A DNA stretch of 64,000 bases from NCBI GenBank assembly GCA_963663245.1, contig OY760143.1:2294001-2358000 (forward strand), written 5' to 3'. A model generated the notes under the pieces. That model worked only from the letters and a program-made list of their open reading frames with translations. It searched no databases and was not told the origin of the DNA. Positions 18,877 to 27,513 of the stretch are shown piece after piece. The stretch comes from JAFGVL01 sp963663245. Lineage in GTDB: Bacteria > Bacteroidota > Bacteroidia > Bacteroidales > Paludibacteraceae. Each line of letters opens with the position of its first letter. Positions within the stretch are counted from its first letter, which is position 1. The translations under genes were made by a program, and so were the position numbers.

Positions 18877-19757
18877 TATTTCTTAGATCCTTGTTCAAAT
18901 AATTTCTTCTTCTCTTCAGAGGACAAACTCTCGTAGCCTGTTTTCTTTATTTTATCGAGGATAGAATCAATTAATTCATTTTCTTTTTTCTTATTCTCAT
19001 TCCAACTAGCATCACTTACGGGGCGATTCCCTGGAGTAACTTTCATTTTTGTTTTTCGAGTAAACAAATCTACAAAAAAATCAATAATTTGATTTATCCT
19101 CCTTGTTAAATCTTTGCCTCGTTTTATCGAAATTACAAATAAATACCCTACTAACACTCCTCCTAAATGAGCTATATTTCCACCTGCATTTTTTCCTGCA
19201 ATAGAAAAGAAGCTTATTAGAAATAAAACAGCGGCAATATATTTCAACTTCACTTTTCCTATTAAAGCTAGTTGAATATACATATTGGGTTGATACAATG
19301 CAACACCCATAATAATCGACATCACTCCAGCAGAAGCTCCAATTAAAGTTCCGTATGGCGCTACTTCTTGAAAGTATGGAAAGACATTATAAGAAATAAT
19401 AAATAGCATGGCTCCTACTATACCACCTAGCACATAAACACCTACTAATTGTTTTTGGTTAAAATACATCAAAAAAATACGTCCAAACCAATACAAGTTC
19501 AACACATTAAATAGTATATGTATAAACCCTGTATGTATAAACATATAACTAATAATGGTCCACGGACGATATATTAAAATCTCTAGACTTGATGGTACAG
19601 CCAAATAATCGATTAGCAAACTATCATCTACTAACATTAACTGACAAACAATATGTATTAGCTTAATTAAAAGATAGACAGCCAAATTAAAATAAATTAA
19701 CTTTATTGCTGTATCTCCCTTTTTAAAAGAAGTTAAAAGTTCTGTTTTAATACTCAT
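18876..19757 (-). CDS. Rhomboid-family intramembrane serine protease (second of pair)
   Basis: A 293-residue polytopic protein of the rhomboid family. The catalytic serine lies in GASAGVMS and the catalytic histidine in AHLGGVLVGY, with the upstream HILFNVLNLYWFG helix (family HxxxN-type motif). About six membrane helices are followed by a cytosolic, charged C-terminal tail of about 75 residues ending in EEKKKLFEQGSKK, which is absent from the neighbouring paralogue. It cleaves membrane proteins within the bilayer; targets are unknown. It begins 3 bases after the stop of the first rhomboid gene and overlaps the downstream GTG start by one base. Confidence 0.92.
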   Translation of the reverse strand: MSIKTELLTSFKKGDTAIKLIYFNLAVYLLIKLIHIVCQLMLVDDSLLIDYLAVPSSLEILIYRPWTIISYMFIHTGFIHILFNVLNLYWFGRIFLMYFNQKQLVGVYVLGGIVGAMLFIISYNVFPYFQEVAPYGTLIGASAGVMSIIMGVALYQPNMYIQLALIGKVKLKYIAAVLFLISFFSIAGKNAGGNIAHLGGVLVGYLFVISIKRGKDLTRRINQIIDFFVDLFTRKTKMKVTPGNRPVSDASWNENKKKENELIDSILDKIKKTGYESLSSEEKKKLFEQGSKK

Positions 19758-19760
19758 TAT

Positions 19761-20441
19761 TTATTGTTGTTTAAATCTATCCAAAGGATTTTTCTTCCAA
19801 TACCACAACAACAGTAAGCCAGCAACTAAGCCACCCAAATGTGCAAAGTGTGCAATATTATCTCCACTAGAATTTCTCACTCCTTGAAAAAGCTCAATTA
19901 AAGCATAAATTATTACAAAATATTTAGCTTTAATCGGAATAGGCGGAATTAACAACATTATACGCTGATTAGGGAATAAATATCCAAAACCTAATAAAAG
20001 ACCAAAAACAGAACCCGAAGCACCAACAGTAATTAAATGGTTCATATTTCCACCATACAAGGCTAACTGATTTAAGATGGTGTCAATTCTAAAAGTCCAC
20101 ACTATCTGCTGTGCTATAGCTGCCCCAATACCACACATTATATAATAAAAAAGAAAACGTTTCGAACCAAAAGCCTGCTCAAGCACACGCCCAAACATAT
20201 ACAAGGCAAACATATTAAAAAACAAATGCCAAATAGATGAACTATCATGCATAAACATATAAATAAAAAACTGAGCTGGATTAAATTCTTCAGATTGCCA
20301 ATAATGCATTCCTAGATAATAATTTAAATCAATTTTATGACCCAGCGTATAAGTAGCTAGCCATAAAAGGGCATTGATAATAAGCAAGTTTCTTACTACT
20401 GGGGGCAAATTACTCAAAAAAGAAGGTCTGTTTGCGAACAT
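19761..20441 (-). CDS. Rhomboid-family intramembrane serine protease (first of pair)
   Basis: A 226-residue rhomboid. HLFFNMFALYMFGRVLE is the first conserved helix, GASGSVFGLLLGFG holds the catalytic serine and AHFAHLGGLVAGL the catalytic histidine. ATG 20441 (MFANRPSF) is preferred to the longer in-frame start at 20486, because a TACTTTTG promoter element lies between them and the extra residues resemble no rhomboid N-terminus. First gene of the seven-gene minus-strand run. The tandem pair of active-looking rhomboids suggests gene duplication followed by divergence. Confidence 0.92.
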   Translation of the reverse strand: MFANRPSFLSNLPPVVRNLLIINALLWLATYTLGHKIDLNYYLGMHYWQSEEFNPAQFFIYMFMHDSSSIWHLFFNMFALYMFGRVLEQAFGSKRFLFYYIMCGIGAAIAQQIVWTFRIDTILNQLALYGGNMNHLITVGASGSVFGLLLGFGYLFPNQRIMLLIPPIPIKAKYFVIIYALIELFQGVRNSSGDNIAHFAHLGGLVAGLLLLWYWKKNPLDRFKQQ

Positions 20442-20463
20442 AATAATATATAATTTTATATCG

Positions 20464-20471
20464 CAAAAGTA
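20464..20471 (-). promoter_or_regulatory. Candidate -7 element for the rhomboid-glycogen operon
   Basis: Reads TACTTTTG on the minus strand, matching TAnnTTTG. It is 23-30 bases upstream of the chosen start at 20441. The -33 element is not at the standard spacing. Confidence 0.45.
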
Positions 20472-20551
20472 CTGAAAATATGGCAAAAGAGGATTTTTGA
20501 AACATATTTTAAGGAAAAAATGAAAAAACTTTAAAAAAAAGTCTCTAAATA

Positions 20552-20582
20552 TTTGGAAACATCTAGCAATCCCTTATTTTTG
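20552..20582 (+). promoter_or_regulatory. Consensus Bacteroidota promoter of the HU gene
   Basis: TTTG at 20552-20555, a 19-base spacer, then TATTTTTG at 20575-20582: an exact match to the Bacteroidota housekeeping promoter TTTG-N19-TAnnTTTG. It predicts a transcription start near 20589 and a leader of about 55 bases. Confidence 0.85.
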
Positions 20583-20644
20583 CATAACGAAATTAATTTT
20601 CAAGAGAATTTTTTATTGTTGTTAAACTAAAATAATACGTTATT

Positions 20645-20920
20645 ATGAACAAGGCAGATTTAATTAACGCGATGGCTGACAAAGCCGGTCTTAGCAAAGC
20701 AGATTCTAAAAAAGCATTAGATGCATTCGTTGAAGCAGTAACTGGAACCTTAGCAAAAGGTGACAAAGTGAGTTTAGTTGGTTTTGGTTCTTTCTCAGTT
20801 GCTTCTAGAGCAGCTCGCACAGGTATCAATCCTGCTACAAAAGCAGCGATTCAGATTCCAGCTAAAAAAGTTGCAAAATTTAAAGCTGGTGCTGAACTAG
20901 CTGGTGCAGTAGCTAAATAA
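20645..20920 (+). CDS. hup: HU-family DNA-binding protein
   Basis: A 91-residue histone-like protein. MNKADLINAMADKAGLSKAD is the N-terminal helical dimerisation region. GFGSFSV and ARTGINPAT sit at the base and arm of the DNA-binding beta ribbon, and IPAKKVAKFKAGAEL is the C-terminal helix. Length matches standard HU (about 90). Subunits dimerise and bend DNA non-specifically in the nucleoid. It is a single-gene unit with a consensus promoter and a strong terminator, consistent with high expression. HU versus the closely related IHF cannot be fully separated, but HU fits best. Confidence 0.96.
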   Translation: MNKADLINAMADKAGLSKADSKKALDAFVEAVTGTLAKGDKVSLVGFGSFSVASRAARTGINPATKAAIQIPAKKVAKFKAGAELAGAVAK

Positions 20921-20937
20921 GAATCTACATGATTTTA

Positions 20938-20972
20938 TAAAAAAGGACAACTTTGGTTGTCCTTTTTTTTGT
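20938..20972 (+). terminator. Strong terminator of the HU gene
   Basis: AAAAAAGGACAAC, loop TTTG, GTTGTCCTTTTTTTT: perfect stem followed by a T run, about 20 bases after the HU stop codon. The bases from about 20973 to 21138 hold nothing else that I can identify. Confidence 0.93.
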
Positions 20973-21138
20973 GCCCTAAAATGATTATAATGATATAAAT
21001 GATTTAAAACCCACCTTCTCACATAAATAAACTGGTTTACATCTCAGTTTACATGACAACGCTACAGCCCCCTAAAACCGTCATAAAAAAGAAAAATCAG
21101 CGACTTAACATTTTATTGTTAAATGGCTGATTATAAAG

Positions 21139-21212
21139 TGATCAGGATGGGATTCGAACCCATGACCCACAGCTTAGAAGGCTGTTGCTCTATCCAGCTG
21201 AGCTACCCGACC
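21139..21212 (-). tRNA. tRNA-Arg (anticodon TCT)
   Basis: On the minus strand the gene begins GGTCGGGTAGCTCAG and folds into a full cloverleaf. The 7-bp acceptor stem pairs with CCTGATC (with G-U pairs), the anticodon stem is ACAGC/GCTGT around the loop CTTCTAA giving anticodon TCT, and the T arm is ATGGG-TTCGAAT-CCCAT. The discriminator is A and CCA is not encoded. It reads AGA (and AGG by wobble). Confidence 0.95.
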
Positions 21213-21231
21213 GTTCTGCTTAAAAGCGATG

Positions 21232-21262
21232 CAAAATAAGCTAAATTTACACACTCCTGCAA
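21232..21262 (-). promoter_or_regulatory. Probable tRNA-Arg promoter
   Basis: Minus strand TTG, 20-base spacer, then TTATTTTG, one mismatch from TAnnTTTG. It ends about 20 bases before the mature tRNA start. Confidence 0.5.
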
Positions 21263-21365
21263 GTCTTTTCGAATTTATCCATTATCAAACTTAATTTTTA
21301 ACATCAAAAATGCTACCTTTACACGCTTTAAAAATTATAATAAAACTCTCTAGAAATATTACAGA

Positions 21366-23798
21366 ATGAAAGTAATGAAATTTGGCGGAACATCCGTAGG
21401 TTCCGTAAACGGCATTCTTAGCGTAAAAGAAATTGTTGAGAAAGAAAAAGAGAACGTAATTGTTGTAGTTTCTGCCCTTGGCGGTGTAACTGATAAATTA
21501 CTTCTTATCTCTAAACTTGCCAAAGAAGGCAACCCTTCTTACACAAAAGAGGCAGCAGATTTAGCTATTCGCCATAAAGAATTTATCAATGAAGTTGTTA
21601 CTTCTGATAAAAGAACCGATGTACAGACTAAAGTTGATAATTTATTTAATAAACTAACTGCTGTTTTATCAACAGTAATGTCGACTAAAGAATTAAGCTT
21701 ATCAGCAAACGATGAGATTCTTAGTTATGGTGAACGTATTTCATCCATCATAATTTGCAATGTTATTGAAAAGGCAAATTATGTAGACACCCTTGAATGT
21801 ATTAAAACGACAACTGAATTTGACAAACACCATGTCGATTTAGAAACATCAAACAACTTGATAAAAAGCAGTTTCGATACAAATAGTTCAGTAACTGTTT
21901 GTCCTGGTTTTGTTGCTACAGATACTACTTCAGGCATTATTACAAACCTAGGCAGAGGTGGTTCTGATTATACTGCTGCAATTATCGCTGCTGTATTTGA
22001 CGCTTCTATTTTAGAAATATGGACAGATGTAGATGGCTTTATGACAGCCGACCCTCGCACAATTAGCAAGGCTTATGTTATTGAAAAATTAAGTTATGTA
22101 GAAGCAATAGAACTATGTAATTATGGGGCAAAAATCATTTACCCTCCAACAATATTCCCTGTCTACCACAAAAACATTCCTATTCAACTTAAAAACACTT
22201 TCAACCCTGAAGCCTCAGGCACGTCTATAACTCGTAGTAAAGATGAGAGTGCGCGTATTATAAAAGGTATTTCATCTATAAATGACACAGCCTTAGTAAC
22301 GATGCAAGGACTAGGAATGGTTGGCGTAATTGGCGTAAGCAAACGTTTATTTAGCACCTTAGCTGACAATGGTATTAGTGCATTTTTCATTTCCCAGGCA
22401 TCATCAGAAAATACTATTTCTATTGGAATTAAAAATGGGGAGGCTGATTTAGCAGAAAAAGTTATTAGTAAAGAATTTGCTATTGAGTTAGAGAATGGAG
22501 AAATAAATGATGTAAAAGCCGAGAGAAATCTAGCTACTATTGCCATCGTTGGTGATAATATGAAAAGGATTCCTGGTATCTCAGGAAAACTATTTAGCAC
22601 TTTAGGTAAAAGTGGAATTAACGTAATAGCTATAGCTCAAGGCGCATCTGAAACTAACATTTCTTTTGTTACAGAAGAGAAATCGCTTCGTAAAGCTTTA
22701 AACATTATACATGAATCATTCTTCTTATCAGAATACCACGAGATAAATTTATTCTTAACTGGTACTGGTACTGTAGGAGGAGGATTACTTGAACAGATAC
22801 AACAACAACAGCCTAAGTTAATGGCACAAAATGCGCTAAAAATTAAAGTAGTAGGTATTGCAGATGAACACAAAGCTCTCTTCAACAGAGAGGGTATAGA
22901 CTTAAACAACTATCAATCATTACTAGAGTCTGATGGCGTACCAGCATCTATAGATTTACTACGTGAAGAAATCATCAATATGAATATCTTCAACCCTGTT
23001 TTTGTTGATTGCACTGCAAGCTACCAAGTTGCTACTCTTTACAAAGATTTATTATCAAATAACATTTCTATTGTTGCGGCTAATAAAGTTGCCGCATCAT
23101 CTGACTATGCATCCTATGCTGAATTAAAAGAAATAGCTAGAAAGAAAGGTATTAAATATTTATTTGAGACAAATGTTGGAGCTGGACTTCCAATTATTAA
23201 CACCATGAATAATTTAATTAATTCTGGTGATAAAATTTTAAAAATGGAAGCCGTTCTTTCTGGAACATTAAACTACATATTCAATACTTTAAGTGCCGAT
23301 ATTCCACTAAGCAAAGCCATTGTTATGGCGAAAGAAGCTAAATATGCGGAACCAGACCCTCGTATTGATTTAAGCGGGACTGATGTAATTAGAAAACTAG
23401 TTATTCTTTCTCGTGAAGCAGGCTACAAGGTTGAACAAGATGATGTAATAAAAAATCTTTTTGTGCCAGATAAATATTTTGATGGTTCTTTAGATGATTT
23501 CTGGAATACTATTAATGAACTGGACGATGAGTTTGAAACTATTCGTCAACGCTTAGAGTCTGAAAATAAAAAATATCGTTTTGTTGCAAAAATGGATGAA
23601 GGAGAATGTTCGGTTGGACTTCAAGAAGTAGATAATAATCACCCATTCTATGATTTAGAAGGAAGTAACAATATTATAATGATTACTACTGAGCGTTATC
23701 TTGAATACCCTATGATAATCAAAGGATATGGTGCAGGTGCTAGCGTAACTGCGGCGGGTGTTTTTGCAGACATAATAAGCATTGCAAACATTAGATAA
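21366..23798 (+). CDS. thrA: Bifunctional aspartokinase / homoserine dehydrogenase
   Basis: An 810-residue fusion catalysing the first and third steps from aspartate towards threonine and methionine. Residues 1 to about 290 are the aspartokinase (MKVMKFGGTSVGS, GRGGSDYTA). About 300-455 are ACT regulatory domains (VTMQGLGMVGVIGV, IAIVGDNMKRIPGISGK). About 460-810 are homoserine dehydrogenase, with the NAD(P)-binding LFLTGTGTVGGGLLEQI, then NKVAASSDYASY, FETNVGAGLPIINT and the catalytic Lys region YAEPDPRIDLSGTDV. Length matches E. coli ThrA (820). The ACT domains imply threonine feedback, as in the family. First gene of a four-gene plus-strand run ending at glmM. No attenuator-type leader peptide was seen upstream. 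Confidence 0.97.
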   Translation: MKVMKFGGTSVGSVNGILSVKEIVEKEKENVIVVVSALGGVTDKLLLISKLAKEGNPSYTKEAADLAIRHKEFINEVVTSDKRTDVQTKVDNLFNKLTAVLSTVMSTKELSLSANDEILSYGERISSIIICNVIEKANYVDTLECIKTTTEFDKHHVDLETSNNLIKSSFDTNSSVTVCPGFVATDTTSGIITNLGRGGSDYTAAIIAAVFDASILEIWTDVDGFMTADPRTISKAYVIEKLSYVEAIELCNYGAKIIYPPTIFPVYHKNIPIQLKNTFNPEASGTSITRSKDESARIIKGISSINDTALVTMQGLGMVGVIGVSKRLFSTLADNGISAFFISQASSENTISIGIKNGEADLAEKVISKEFAIELENGEINDVKAERNLATIAIVGDNMKRIPGISGKLFSTLGKSGINVIAIAQGASETNISFVTEEKSLRKALNIIHESFFLSEYHEINLFLTGTGTVGGGLLEQIQQQQPKLMAQNALKIKVVGIADEHKALFNREGIDLNNYQSLLESDGVPASIDLLREEIINMNIFNPVFVDCTASYQVATLYKDLLSNNISIVAANKVAASSDYASYAELKEIARKKGIKYLFETNVGAGLPIINTMNNLINSGDKILKMEAVLSGTLNYIFNTLSADIPLSKAIVMAKEAKYAEPDPRIDLSGTDVIRKLVILSREAGYKVEQDDVIKNLFVPDKYFDGSLDDFWNTINELDDEFETIRQRLESENKKYRFVAKMDEGECSVGLQEVDNNHPFYDLEGSNNIIMITTERYLEYPMIIKGYGAGASVTAAGVFADIISIANIR

Positions 23799-24347
23799 AT
23801 GCTTTCTTTATTAAACATTAAACATATCATTTGTAGTATATTGTTAATTGGATTAGCAACTTCTTGTAACAACAAGAAAACACAATTTCCGGCAAACAAA
23901 CTAGAAAAGAAAGATTCTACTTCAATTGATATGATTAAGCTTAATCAGTTATTAATAGAAGTAGAGCTTAAGAATATCCAAGAATACCTTGATTCTTCCT
24001 CGCTAAATTTTACTAAAAATAAATTAGGGTATCTAGTTGCAATTACAAAAAATGGAAGCGGAAAGAAAATAAATAAAAATGATTTAATAGAAATAAGGTA
24101 TCAAGTAGAAACTCTAAAAGGAGACACTTGCTATACATACACAAACAAACAAACACAATTATTTGCTGTTGGCAAATTAGAAAAACAAAGAGGATTCAAT
24201 GAAGCATTAACTCATTTAAAAGAAGGAGATGAAGCAACTATAATAGTACCATCAAACTTAGCTTACGGGGCAATTGGAGATCTAAATTCAATTCCACCAA
24301 GAGCTACTCTTTTATACAAAATATATTCTATTAAAAATAAAAAATAA
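23799..24347 (+). CDS. FKBP-type peptidyl-prolyl isomerase lipoprotein
   Basis: A 182-residue lipoprotein with signal LLIGLATSC (lipobox ATSC, lipidated Cys at about residue 23) and a C-terminal FKBP domain (about 80-180). Conserved pieces are DLIEIRYQVETLKGD, GFNEALTHLKEGDEATIIVP, LAYGAIG and IPPRATLLYKI. Probably a periplasmic or outer-membrane-tethered folding helper. The ATG follows the thrA stop directly with no gap, and its own stop shares a base with the next start, so translation is coupled. It resembles the GldI-type FKBP lipoproteins of Bacteroidota, but I do not assign a motility role. Confidence 0.88.
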   Translation: MLSLLNIKHIICSILLIGLATSCNNKKTQFPANKLEKKDSTSIDMIKLNQLLIEVELKNIQEYLDSSSLNFTKNKLGYLVAITKNGSGKKINKNDLIEIRYQVETLKGDTCYTYTNKQTQLFAVGKLEKQRGFNEALTHLKEGDEATIIVPSNLAYGAIGDLNSIPPRATLLYKIYSIKNKK

Positions 24348-24880
24348 TGAAACAGATAACATACATTTTACTTTTTTCTTTCAGCCTTATTATTTTAGCG
24401 GCTTGTTCAAGCAGCGATACATACGAAAAAAAATTAGACGCTGAAAAATCTTTAGTATCAGACTTCATAAAGAAAAACAACATTAATATTATTAGCGCAT
24501 TACCAAGTGATAATATTTGGGGTGAAAATGATTATTATAAAATGGATGATGACTTTTATATTCATATTGTGGATACCGGCGAATACGGAACCGAAGTAAA
24601 AATATCACAATTAGTACTCGCTAGATATTATAAAATTACAATGACTGGTGATACCGTTTTAAGAAAATGGACTTCTTCTGAAAAAACATATCCTGAAGAA
24701 ATAACATTTAGTCCTTATACTTCTTATAAACCAAGCCCAGCAATACAAAGAGCTATCTTAATAATGAAAAGACATAATTCTGAAGCTAAATTTATAGCAC
24801 CATCAAAATTGGGAACTGATATTGATGCTAATGCCGTAACAGCCTACTTTTACCACTTCAAAATAAAACTTGCCGAATAA
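24347..24880 (+). CDS. DUF4827-type lipoprotein
   Basis: A 177-residue lipoprotein with lipobox LAAC at about residue 20. The layout resembles DUF4827, a Bacteroidota family often beside FKBP lipoproteins: an N-terminal helix EKKLDAEKSLVSDFIKKNNI, then a beta-rich domain with DDDFYIHIVDTGEYG and an ending AYFYHFKIKL, an FKBP-like fold lacking obvious active-site residues. It overlaps the FKBP gene by one base, and glmM follows after 4 bases. Function unknown; the pairing suggests a shared envelope-folding role. The family name is from memory of its pattern. Confidence 0.72.
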   Translation: MKQITYILLFSFSLIILAACSSSDTYEKKLDAEKSLVSDFIKKNNINIISALPSDNIWGENDYYKMDDDFYIHIVDTGEYGTEVKISQLVLARYYKITMTGDTVLRKWTSSEKTYPEEITFSPYTSYKPSPAIQRAILIMKRHNSEAKFIAPSKLGTDIDANAVTAYFYHFKIKLAE

Positions 24881-24884
24881 AACA

Positions 24885-26276
24885 ATGACCTTAATAAAAT
24901 CAATCTCTGGTATCCGCGGAACAATAGGCGGCAAAACCAACGAAGGACTAAACCCTCTAGATATAGTAAAATTCACTGCTGCTTATGCTACTTGGAATAA
25001 AGCAAGCATAAAAGAGAAACCAGCTAAAATTGTTGTCGGTCGAGATGCCCGAATTTCAGGAGAAATGGTAAACCACGTAGTTATTGGTACGCTATTAGGT
25101 ATGGGATTCGATGTTGTAAATATCGGCTTAGCTTCAACGCCAACTACAGAAATTGCAGTAACGAAAGAAAATGCTAGCGGCGGTCTAATACTAACTGCTA
25201 GTCATAACCCTAAGCAATGGAATGCCTTAAAACTCTTAAACGAAAAAGGCGAATTTTTAAATGCTTCTGAAGGAGAAGAAATTTTACGCATAGCTAGTGA
25301 GAGTGAATTTTCATTTGTGGAAGTTGATGCCCTAGGAAAACTAAGCGAAGATTTTAGTTATACACAACAACATATAGATAGTGTTTTGCAATTAGACCTT
25401 GTAGATGTTGAAGCAATCAAAAAGGCGAATTTTAAGGTTGCTATTGACTGTGTTAATTCCGTAGGAGGAATTGCACTACCTAAACTTTTAGAAGCCTTAG
25501 GAGTGCAACAAATAGAGAAATTGTATTGTGAACCAAATGGTCAATTCCCACACAATCCAGAACCATTACCAGAACACTTAACAGAGATATCTTCTGTTAT
25601 CAAAAACAATAAAGCTGATGTAGGTTTTGTAGTTGACCCTGACGTAGATCGTTTGGCAATTGTCAACGAAGATGGCAGCATGTTTGGAGAAGAATATACC
25701 TTGGTAGCTATTGCTGACTACGTGTTAGCAAATACACCGGGCAATACTGCTTCAAACATGAGTTCAACACGTGCATTACGTGACGTAACTGAAAAATATG
25801 GATGTAGCTATACCGCTTCTGCCGTTGGAGAAGTAAATGTTGTCACTGCCATGAAAGAAACGAATTGTATAATTGGAGGTGAAGGTAATGGTGGTGTTAT
25901 CTACCCTGCCAGTCATTATGGCCGTGATGCTTTAGTTGGCATTGCTTTATTTTTAACACAACTTGCAAAATCTGGGAAAACATGTTCTGAATTACGTGCT
26001 ACTTACCCACCCTATTTTATCTCAAAAAACAAAATAGAACTAACCCCTCAAATTGATGTTGATGGAATACTTGCTGTAGTTAAAGGCTCGTACAAACAAT
26101 ACAAAATTAATGATATTGATGGTGTAAAAATTGATTTCCCACAAGGATGGGTACACCTACGCAAGTCAAATACTGAACCGATTATACGCATCTACTCTGA
26201 AGCCCCAACGCAAGATCAAGCTGACAGCTTTGCTCAGGCTGTGATTGAGGAGATTAAAAGGATTGCTGGGATTTAG
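24885..26276 (+). CDS. glmM: Phosphoglucosamine mutase-type phosphohexomutase
   Basis: A 463-residue alpha-D-phosphohexomutase. I use ATG 24885 (MTLIKSISGIRGT); a longer frame starts at a TTG overlapping the previous gene. The catalytic phosphoserine loop is TASHNPKQWNALK, the metal loop is DPDVDRLAIV, the sugar-binding loop is GEGNGGVIYP and the phosphate-binding loop is RKSNTEPIIRIYSEA. It interconverts glucosamine-6-phosphate and glucosamine-1-phosphate for UDP-GlcNAc, feeding peptidoglycan and LPS. Phosphomannomutase activity cannot be excluded from sequence. It ends the thrA run, and its stop overlaps the convergent gene by 4 bases. Confidence 0.9.
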   Translation: MTLIKSISGIRGTIGGKTNEGLNPLDIVKFTAAYATWNKASIKEKPAKIVVGRDARISGEMVNHVVIGTLLGMGFDVVNIGLASTPTTEIAVTKENASGGLILTASHNPKQWNALKLLNEKGEFLNASEGEEILRIASESEFSFVEVDALGKLSEDFSYTQQHIDSVLQLDLVDVEAIKKANFKVAIDCVNSVGGIALPKLLEALGVQQIEKLYCEPNGQFPHNPEPLPEHLTEISSVIKNNKADVGFVVDPDVDRLAIVNEDGSMFGEEYTLVAIADYVLANTPGNTASNMSSTRALRDVTEKYGCSYTASAVGEVNVVTAMKETNCIIGGEGNGGVIYPASHYGRDALVGIALFLTQLAKSGKTCSELRATYPPYFISKNKIELTPQIDVDGILAVVKGSYKQYKINDIDGVKIDFPQGWVHLRKSNTEPIIRIYSEAPTQDQADSFAQAVIEEIKRIAGI

Positions 26277-27118
26277 TTATAAACTCCAAAATTAAAGATA
26301 ATTCCTATTATCAAACCTCCTGGTTGCAGTATTTTCAAGATATTGTTAGTGTCTTTTGATATAGTATTCTCAGTATAAGATGGTGTATCTGACACTACAC
26401 TATTTTTTGTAATAGAATTAACTGTCCAAGGGTCATCATCGAAGTTTAAAGCATAACCCCAATGTAAGGATAAACTATTTATTCTGCCAATCTTAAATTC
26501 ATAACCCATATATATGTTTGTTGTGTTAAGAGCTAAAAAATCAACATAAGTCTTTTCTTCTAAATTAGGAGTATTTAATTCAATAAACACATCTTCTAAA
26601 CCTGAACAATAAGTATATCCCATACCATAAAAAAGCCCCCCATTATCTCTTTTATTATATTGTATATTTAATGAATATTTATTCCCCCAGACACTTATCC
26701 CAAAAACAGGATGTAATGAAACATGATCTGAGAATGTAATTCTTGCAGCAACACCACAAAAACCTGTTTGAAAATTTACTCCGTTTCCTAAACCTAACAT
26801 CAACCTTGGTAGTGGCTCACTCTTTATCAATGCCTTTTTTTCTCGTTTAATCTTGATTTTAGCTAATTCATCTTCACTTCTAACTCGAGGTAGCCTTTTA
26901 TCAAAATTAAGTTCAATAAGTTCTATTTGAGCATTTAAAATATACGTACTTACCTCATCATCATTCTTATTTGTAAAGTCAAAATAAACATTTAACGAAT
27001 CTGTTTTAGTCACATTACAGATAATTCTAGTTCCACTTTTTGTTAAAATTCTATCTTTCGCTACAAGTAGTATCGGAGAAAATAATACACACATAAGAAA
27101 TAATCGCAAACTCAACAT
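26273..27118 (-). CDS. Hypothetical secreted, probably outer-membrane beta-barrel protein
   Basis: A 281-residue protein of no recognised family. The N-terminal signal (MLSLRLFLMCVLFSPILLVAK) leads to an early segment (about 20-90) with a short beta domain and a basic KIKIKREKKALIK stretch. About 180 residues of alternating hydrophobic/polar strands follow, with frequent Gly and aromatic residues (for example GLFYGMGYTYCSG, NIYMGYEFKIG), ending in an outer-membrane-like IIGIIFNFGVYN. This pattern fits a small barrel. It is a single gene, overlapping glmM tail to tail by 4 bases, with its own promoter. Confidence 0.6.
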   Translation of the reverse strand: MLSLRLFLMCVLFSPILLVAKDRILTKSGTRIICNVTKTDSLNVYFDFTNKNDDEVSTYILNAQIELIELNFDKRLPRVRSEDELAKIKIKREKKALIKSEPLPRLMLGLGNGVNFQTGFCGVAARITFSDHVSLHPVFGISVWGNKYSLNIQYNKRDNGGLFYGMGYTYCSGLEDVFIELNTPNLEEKTYVDFLALNTTNIYMGYEFKIGRINSLSLHWGYALNFDDDPWTVNSITKNSVVSDTPSYTENTISKDTNNILKILQPGGLIIGIIFNFGVYN

Positions 27119-27159
27119 ATAAAAACTATTTTAATAATCACTCTAAAAAAATACCGACA

Positions 27160-27191
27160 CAAAGATATATTTTTTTTCGGAGCAAAACAAA
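27160..27191 (-). promoter_or_regulatory. Promoter of the hypothetical barrel gene
   Basis: Minus strand TTTG, 20-base spacer, TATCTTTG. The -7 element is an exact match to TAnnTTTG and the spacer is one base over the usual 19. It lies about 42 bases before the start codon. Confidence 0.6.
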
Positions 27192-27253
27192 ATAGTAACC
27201 CCAATACCTTTTCACAACTAAAGAAATAAGATTTGTATTCTATTATGGAATAC

Positions 27254-27287
27254 GAAAAAAGGAAACCCATAAGAGCTTCCTTTTTTA
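27254..27287 (-). terminator. Terminator of tRNA-Met
   Basis: On the minus strand AAAAAAGGAAG, a loop, then TTTCCTTTTTT immediately follows the mature tRNA 3' end. Confidence 0.75.
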
Positions 27288-27288
27288 G

Positions 27289-27362
27289 TAGCGAGAGGCG
27301 GGCTTGAACCGCCGACCTCGTGATTATGAATCACGCGCTCTAACCAGCTGAGCTACCTCGCC
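27289..27362 (-). tRNA. tRNA-Met (anticodon CAT), probably elongator
   Basis: The minus strand begins GGCGAGGTAGCTCAG. The anticodon stem is CGTGA/TCACG around TTCATAA (anticodon CAT), the T arm is GGCGG-TTCAAGC-CCGCC, the acceptor closes with TCTCGCT and the discriminator is A. The first pair is G-U rather than the unpaired C-A typical of initiator tRNA, so this is an elongator. tRNA-Ile2 with a lysidine-modified CAT cannot be excluded by anticodon alone. CCA is not encoded. Confidence 0.9.
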
Positions 27363-27380
27363 ATTACTGTTTAGCGGCTG

Positions 27381-27411
27381 CAAAGATAACAATTAAATAT
27401 CTTCACACAAA
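27381..27411 (-). promoter_or_regulatory. Consensus promoter of tRNA-Met
   Basis: Minus strand TTTG (27411-27408), 19-base spacer, TATCTTTG (27388-27381): an exact match to the Bacteroidota consensus, ending 19 bases before the tRNA. Confidence 0.85.
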
Positions 27412-27462
27412 AAATTATCTACCCATTATCTATCTTTGTTTTAATTTGAATACTACATTAAC

Positions 27463-27495
27463 AAAAAAGGAAACTCGTTTGAGTTTCCTTTTTCT
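27463..27495 (-). terminator. Terminator of the BspA-like gene
   Basis: AAAAAGGAAACTC, loop GTTT, GAGTTTCCTTTTT: a perfect palindromic hairpin 20 bases after the stop codon of the LRR gene. Its A and T flanks make it active in either direction. Confidence 0.9.
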
Positions 27496-27513
27496 ATATA
27501 TTAAGAGCTAACT

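Noticed and set aside
21295..21325. Promoter-like TACCTTTA before thrA
   Set aside because: It misses the final G of TAnnTTTG and has no TTG at the proper distance.
27289..27362. Initiator tRNA or tRNA-Ile2 reading of the CAT tRNA
   Set aside because: Pairing at the first base excludes initiator type; Ile2 is possible but elongator Met fits the overall pattern better.
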